Origin: Paraphysoderma sedebokerense
Lineage: Eukaryota > Blastocladiomycota > Physodermatomycetes > Physodermatales > Physodermataceae
Assembly (NCBI GenBank): GCA_025602915.1
Contig: JAHLJZ010000028.1
Span: 250,001-263,613, forward strand
Direction: 5' to 3'
DNA length: 13,613 nt
The notes below the pieces were generated by a model. The model did not search any database. It was not told the DNA's origin and saw only the letters and a program-made list of their open reading frames with translations. Of the stretch, positions 8,945 to 13,613 are shown one piece after another. The stretch's first letter is position 1; every line of letters begins with the position of its first letter. Both the position numbers and the translations under genes were made by a program.

Positions 8945-11900
8945 ATGGAGCCTATTCGCAATTCTTCTCGAGTGATCGATGCAATATACGGTTCAAGTGA
9001 TTGGTCTTCTCCTATGGTAGTGTTCTCTTCTTTCTGTTTGAATGTGTACAGATTCATTTTCTCGAATCGGTGGCGTTCAAAAACACTCCTTGCTTTTCGC
9101 GTCACTTTGAGTTATACCGCCGTCAATACGCCACTTTCCTGCGAAATCTAATCTGGAATTCAATTTGCTTTTGAATAGGTCAATTCCGGTCGTGTGCCAG
9201 ACGTCACCGCACCCACTGAAAAGAGCCATTCCAAAGCCCATTACTTGAATCCCACGAAGAGTCAATTCGGCGATGGGAATCATGTTTTTTCGCAGTCGAA
9301 AGAGGAGGACTATCAAACTCACATGCCTACCCCCAATCCCACTCCAACTGTAAATCGATCCTCTGAAGCTCGCGGAGCAAGTGATGACTTGTCCCCCTTC
9401 GACACTCCTATGGAGTACGAACTCGGTTCTTCGCAGTCTCAATGCCAAGACCATTCCCAAACCTCGGACGCGCACGTTGACTTTTCTGCCCATGGATTTG
9501 GTGACTTGACATATTTCGACCCGCATCAAGGTGCCGGGAAAGCAAAAGAAGTTTCCAACGTGCAGTCGGTTGAAGATCTTGGTACTTATCCGACTCCTCA
9601 ATTAAGAAGAACCAGATCCGAGTCAAACCATACTACAAGCTTTGGTGGCAATAACTTCGGCCACGTTGGTGATTCTGGTTTCGTGGACTCGTCCCAAAGG
9701 ACACAGCAGAATATTGCAGCATTCAATCCATACTCATCTTGGTTAAATGCATACAATCAGATTGGATTGTCCAGCTTGGTATCGAATAACAATTACTTTC
9801 TTCCGGTACTCTCGCCAACCAGTTTCAAGGCGCCGATGGTTAATGAAGATTACGCATCGTCACCCGATGTTAGTCGTTATGTTGTCTTATCGAATTTACC
9901 CAAAGATCTTCAACCTTCAGAATTGGATTATTTAAAGGTATAATAATAATAATTTAAGTCGTCTGATTGGATCTTTATCTCTAATAGCAGCATTCTCGTC
10001 TGATAGGTTTATGGTGATATTCAATGCATCTTCACGCCATTACTCTCCCTCCACGGGTTCGTGATCGCTTCGTTCTATGACATCCGCCAGGCTGCAAATG
10101 CATTACAGCGAATGGCGAATCACTCCCTCCGCGGATTGCAAATTATGGCGAAATTCTGTGATAGATCAATGGTGTTGAAGGTATATTCGATTAATCAGGC
10201 CTTTTGACAAGCTGTCTGATGCTAACTGTTGTTATTGAAGATCGCAGGAAATGCGTTGGCTCAGGTTGAGAACTTTGGAGAAATTGTGATTTCTGGATTG
10301 AATGCCGAGGCAGATCTTGGTAATCTTAAGGTATGTATATTGTTTGAAACCATCGCACAGATTTCTATGGTGTTTTCTGCCTACGGCTGACCTTATTTGA
10401 ATTTACAGGGCGTAATCAGCTCATATGGTGATGTGCGTTCTTTGAAGAAATATGACGGAATCAATGGTTATTCAGATGTCGTGGTGGAATATTTTGACAT
10501 CCGTCACGCGGAAGCGGCAAAGAATAGCCTCGCTGCTGTTATCTTTAGGACTTATGTATGCTTTTTCGCATCCTTTCAGCTGTTTAATTAGGTCGTACTC
10601 ACGGCATTTCATCTTTCACAGAACGAACAAATTCAAGTGCACTATTTCAAGCCGGAGAACTCTCCATGGAACCTTGCATGGTCCAATAGTCCTACTTCGA
10701 CAGGCGAAGTCGATCTCACGAAATATTCCGAGTTCCTCGACCAGTCTCTAATGCAATCCATAAGCAGCCTCCAACAATGTTCACCAACCAAACTGAAGAG
10801 TCAATCTTCACCATACTTGCTTCGCTCAAAGTCAACTTCTGGCGCCGCCACTAACGCTGATGATGTTGTCGATTGGATCAATTCTCGCTCGTCAAACTTT
10901 GGGTATTCCTCTACAACTGCCCCCTCACTTTCTCGCCGTGTCAGTGACACGACATGTAGCTATTCCGAAGCTCTCCGCAGAAAACAAAATCTCGGTGTGC
11001 CGCATCGTAGAAAGAGCGCTTCATCCGATCATCTCACCACAAGTAGACTTGACCCATCCTTGCTATCTTCTCATGGGAAATCATATTTAGAGTTACCGTC
11101 ATTCGAACAAGACTCGCAATCGCCTGCTACCTCACCTATGAGTTTTACTCGTACAATCAATTCCTCAAGTCAAACTCCGCTTCAACCTGGTTCTCGGACA
11201 CCATTGCTACACAATTCCAGAAGCTCTAGTGTGGATGACTTCATGGATTACGTTTCTCACTTTGGTACCATCGTCTCCTCCCAATCGACTCCGCAATTTG
11301 GTTCTCTCCTTGATGCATCCTTTACTTCTTCCCCATCATTGGATACCCGCAACGGCAATCGTTCTGTAGCCCCTGGTGCCGGGCGCACGCATAACAACTC
11401 GACTGTCTCATCTCCATATTCAGCCTGTATTCGAGAAAGTTCACTTCAACCTAAAGTCGATCTCATTCCCCGTGCAAATGAATTCGATATCACCAGAGTG
11501 ATTAGCGGATCGGATTCCAGAACTACGTTCATGATCAGGAATATTCCAAACAAGTATACTCAACGTATGTTGATTGACTTTATCAATGAAAGTCACAAAG
11601 GTTGTTATGATTTCTTGTATTTGAGAATGGATTTCACCAATAGGTTTGTTCTCATTCTTTCTGATAATCTTGGTCTTTACGATTTGGGAACCTGACAATT
11701 GATTCATCTTAGATGCAACATGGGCTACGCTTTCATCAACTTTGTTGATTCGAAGTAAGTTTCTTATCATGGCTAATGTTCGTAACTCTTATCTGACGTA
11801 AATCGACCTATAGTGCTGTCATTTCATTCGCTCAGAAGGTTGTTGGGAAGAAATGGTAAGCCATTCTTTGTCTTTAAGTCACTCAAAATACAGAAACTAA

Positions 11901-12629
11901 CGTTATCAAATTGTGAAAACAGGACTAAATTTAACAGTGATAAAGTTTGTATGCTCAGTTACGCCAACATTCAAGGAAAGCAAGCATTGATTGAACGCTT
12001 CCGAAATTCAAGGTAAATTATCTTCTTATCACTCGCAGTATTTCATTTTTCTTGTATTAACCAGTTTCGTATTTGTTAATGGAATTAGTGTGATGGAAGA
12101 GCCACCAGCGTACCGGCCGAAGATTTTTTTCACATCTGGCCCCAACAAAGGCGAAGAAGAACCGTTCCCGCCACCAAAGTATAAGAGACGACGTAGCTCT
12201 TTCACAGCATGTAATGCTTCTGCTTATGCCGGTTACAACGAAAGCGACGAAGAGAATGTGCCACACTCGTCATCCCAATCTCAACCGTCCCCGGCTTTAT
12301 CGAACACAACACTCCGTGTCAGCGCAGTGCCTTTTAAGCCAACCAGATCTAACTCCACCTATTCCGAAAAGTCTGATACTTTGCTACCATCACTCAAAGC
12401 TTTGAAGTCTGCGTCGTCCGTAGGGAATGTCGACTCCTTCGGCGAAGCCAGACAAGGAAATCAGTTCCAATTCGATTTCGAGGCAAAGCGCAGAAGCAAC
12501 AAGCACGACACTGCCGAAAACACAGATGGAAAGGAAAACGATGAATACAGATATTTTTCTCTATTTTCAGATTCCGGCAAAGACAAGCGCGGAAATCAAA
12601 ATGGCAGAGAAGGCTGGTGGATTCAATAG
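8945..12629 (+). CDS. mei2: Mei2-like RNA-binding protein with three RRMs, complete, 10 exons
   Basis: Member of the Mei2 family; S. pombe Mei2 promotes meiosis by binding RNA and sequestering the Mmi1 mRNA-elimination factor. That this copy acts in meiosis is inference. Exons: 8945-9016, 9179-9937, 10007-10180, 10241-10330, 10409-10555, 10622-11643, 11713-11754, 11814-11855, 11923-12012, 12089-12629 (2979 nt, 992 residues). RRM1 is about 257-332 (YVVLSNLPKDLQ, LHGFVIASFYDIRQA). RRM2 is about 350-423 (IVISGL, SSYGDVRSLKKYDGINGYSD). A Ser-rich linker of roughly 290 residues leads to the diagnostic C-terminal Mei2 RRM (Pfam RRM_2 type), about 715-812: TTFMIRNIPNKYTQ, YDFLYLRMDF, RNP1 CNMGYAFINF, GKKWTKFNSDKVCMLSYANI, IQGKQALIERFRNS. 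The tail has PYRPKIFF-like AYRPKIFFTSGP, KYKRRRSS (possible NLS) and acidic/Ser-rich stretches. Introns are 59-162 bp. The start is the first ATG after a 413-nt ATG-free stretch. The RRM3 match makes the family call secure; the N-terminus is less certain. Confidence 0.93.
11713..12012 (+). other. Three consecutive phase-2 exons (42, 42 and 90 bp) encoding the back of Mei2 RRM3
   Basis: Exons 11713-11754, 11814-11855 and 11923-12012 are each a multiple of three, and all four introns around them are phase 2. Skipping any one would keep the frame. The first carries RNP1 (CNMGYAFINF), the second the AVISFAQKVVGKK helix, the third the KFNSDKVCMLSYANIQG segment. Confidence 0.85.
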
Positions 12630-13405
12630 GTTGGAGTCTTGACCGTGCGTCTAGTCCTCGACAGATATGAGGGCGTAACCCCTGAGACTAGATATAGTAG
12701 TAGTATACATACATTTTCAAATTGAAGTTTTTTTTTATTTTTAGGCTCTTTCAGTATCTACTGTCATTTGTGATTAGCATTTTGTATTTCGTTTTGTCTT
12801 TAAACTTTTTTTCGCGTTTTGAATTTTTTTTAAAGTTTCATTTATTATTCACTCTTTATGGGTTCAAAGACGCAGATATCAAGTCATGATATAGTTGCGG
12901 TGTACATGCTGTATAGTGGGGAATGCGTTGATCGCCATTCTTACCGAAATCGTGTTCTTTCATGATTTTTTCATTGTATTTAATACCCTTTCACAGTTAC
13001 CAATTAATCTCCGAAGTAAGAATTCTGTTCTGTAGTTACATTAACAAGTAGATTAGGGTGTAGAATTAGAAAAACAGAATCTTGTTAAATAGACGTTTGT
13101 AGGATATCGAGAAATCATACATACCTTTATTTTCTTACTTTGTTCTTTTCATTTTATCCTGGAGATTTCAATTGTAAATTGTTGTTGCATTTGTCTCTTA
13201 AAGATAATACATATCATAATGCTTGTTCTAATATCTGTTTATTTCTCTTTGGATAAATTCATAAAATGTGCCCATCTGGATTCTGGTCCGTCGATCATAT
13301 CGGGGTCAAATAGGTGGACGATGGAGCGCCCGAAGAAATGTTACTTCTCAGTCCAGCGAAAACAAACTTACCCTTCGCTCAACCCACTACGTTGATATAT
13401 CATAC
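12630..13405. other. Intergenic region: Mei2-like 3' UTR and upstream region of the F-box gene
   Basis: 776 bp, AT-rich, without a supported gene on either strand. It contains T-runs near 12728-12742 and 12806-12833, and TATACATACA near 12702-12711, which resembles a fungal 3'-end efficiency element. The last 100 bp or so should hold the promoter and leader of the downstream F-box gene. No tRNA, repeat or mobile-element signature was seen. Confidence 0.5.
13321..13395 (+). other. Possible short upstream ORF before the F-box gene
   Basis: ATG at 13321 opens a 24-codon frame (MERPKKCYFSVQRK...) that ends at TGA 13395, 10 nt before the F-box ATG and in another frame. It matters only if transcription starts upstream of 13321, which cannot be seen. 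It could equally be promoter DNA. Confidence 0.2.
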
Positions 13406-13613
13406 ATGGAGTCCCAAAACGGCATCAACTCTCTCCCGAGCGAAATTGTCCATGAGATCATAGGTTACCTCAATCAGAAGTCGTTAAAGGAGTGCTGTCT
13501 GGTCTCTCAACTCTTCTTTGAATGCTCAGCGCCCCGCCTTTGGAAGAAAATACACTTTCCCGTTCTTCTTCGACATCATTGGTGGCTTGAAGCTGAAGAT
13601 CGTCGTAGTTATC
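13406..13613 (+). CDS. F-box protein, N-terminal part, cut by the window end
   Basis: ATG in context TACATGG opens a frame with no stop to the window end (69 complete codons). Residues about 7-45 form an F-box: INSLPSEIVHEIIGYL, then KECCLVSQLFFECSAPRLW, then KKIHF. The Leu-Pro start, the LxxCxxVSxxF core and the Trp near the end are the usual F-box landmarks. The F-box binds Skp1 and links a substrate to an SCF ubiquitin ligase (family knowledge). The substrate-binding part lies outside the window, so the target is unknown; in fungi it is often followed by LRRs or no named domain. An intron beyond the window is likely given the neighbours. Confidence 0.82.
   Translation, partial: MESQNGINSLPSEIVHEIIGYLNQKSLKECCLVSQLFFECSAPRLWKKIHFPVLLRHHWWLEAEDRRSY

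Noticed and set aside
9077-9601. A 174-codon minus-strand frame
   Set aside because: It lies opposite exon 2 of the Mei2-like gene, whose plus-strand frame splices cleanly into RRM1. The minus frame shows no domain.
9937-9953. AAT/ATA microsatellite
   Set aside because: Only a few units, within intron 2 of the Mei2-like gene; ordinary AT-rich intron sequence.
12720-12840. T-runs as a retroelement poly(A) tail on the minus strand
   Set aside because: The runs are short and interrupted, with no coding sequence or target-site duplication nearby; they fit a U-rich 3' UTR.

Overview
This window looks like nuclear DNA of a flagellated (zoosporic, chytrid-type) fungus. Two of its genes, DNAI3/WDR63 and CEP41, are axonemal or ciliary genes that non-flagellated fungi have lost. 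They sit beside fungal-style RNA-binding genes (a Gbp2/Hrb1-like protein and a Mei2-like protein) and an F-box gene. All genes are dense in short introns (mostly about 60-115 bp), and several introns have TACTAAT, GCTAAC or ACTAAC branch-site-like motifs. I cannot name the genus. I rebuilt every spliced gene by hand from splice sites, reading phase and alignment to remembered family members; no alignment was computed.

Layout, left to right. Positions 1-1949 (minus): a Gbp2/Hrb1/hnRNP-like protein with two RRMs, 5 exons in view, 3' end cut by the window edge, and one unusually long 600-bp intron. Positions 2240-6357 (minus): a complete 19-exon DNAI3 (886 codons), the intermediate chain of inner-arm dynein I1/f. 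Positions 6358-6729: a 372-bp divergent promoter region. Positions 6730-8358 (plus): a complete 9-exon CEP41 (363 codons) with one GC-AG intron. Positions 8945-12629 (plus): a complete 10-exon Mei2-like RNA-binding protein (992 codons) with three RRMs. Positions 13406-13613 (plus): the start of an F-box protein, cut by the window edge.

How they fit together. DNAI3 and CEP41 are transcribed head to head from one short shared region, so they are probably co-expressed when the flagellum is built. Both also carry the octamer TGTAAATA shortly after their stop codons, which could be a shared PUF (Pumilio) site or a poly(A) element. The flanking genes are post-transcriptional or protein-turnover regulators; their nearness to the flagellar pair may be chance.

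I found no mobile element, CRISPR array, rRNA or tRNA gene. I see no sign of a wholly new system. The most useful leads are the divergent flagellar pair with its mirrored promoter, the shared 3'-UTR octamer, the GC-AG intron, and the in-frame-skippable exons inside the third RRM of the Mei2-like gene.
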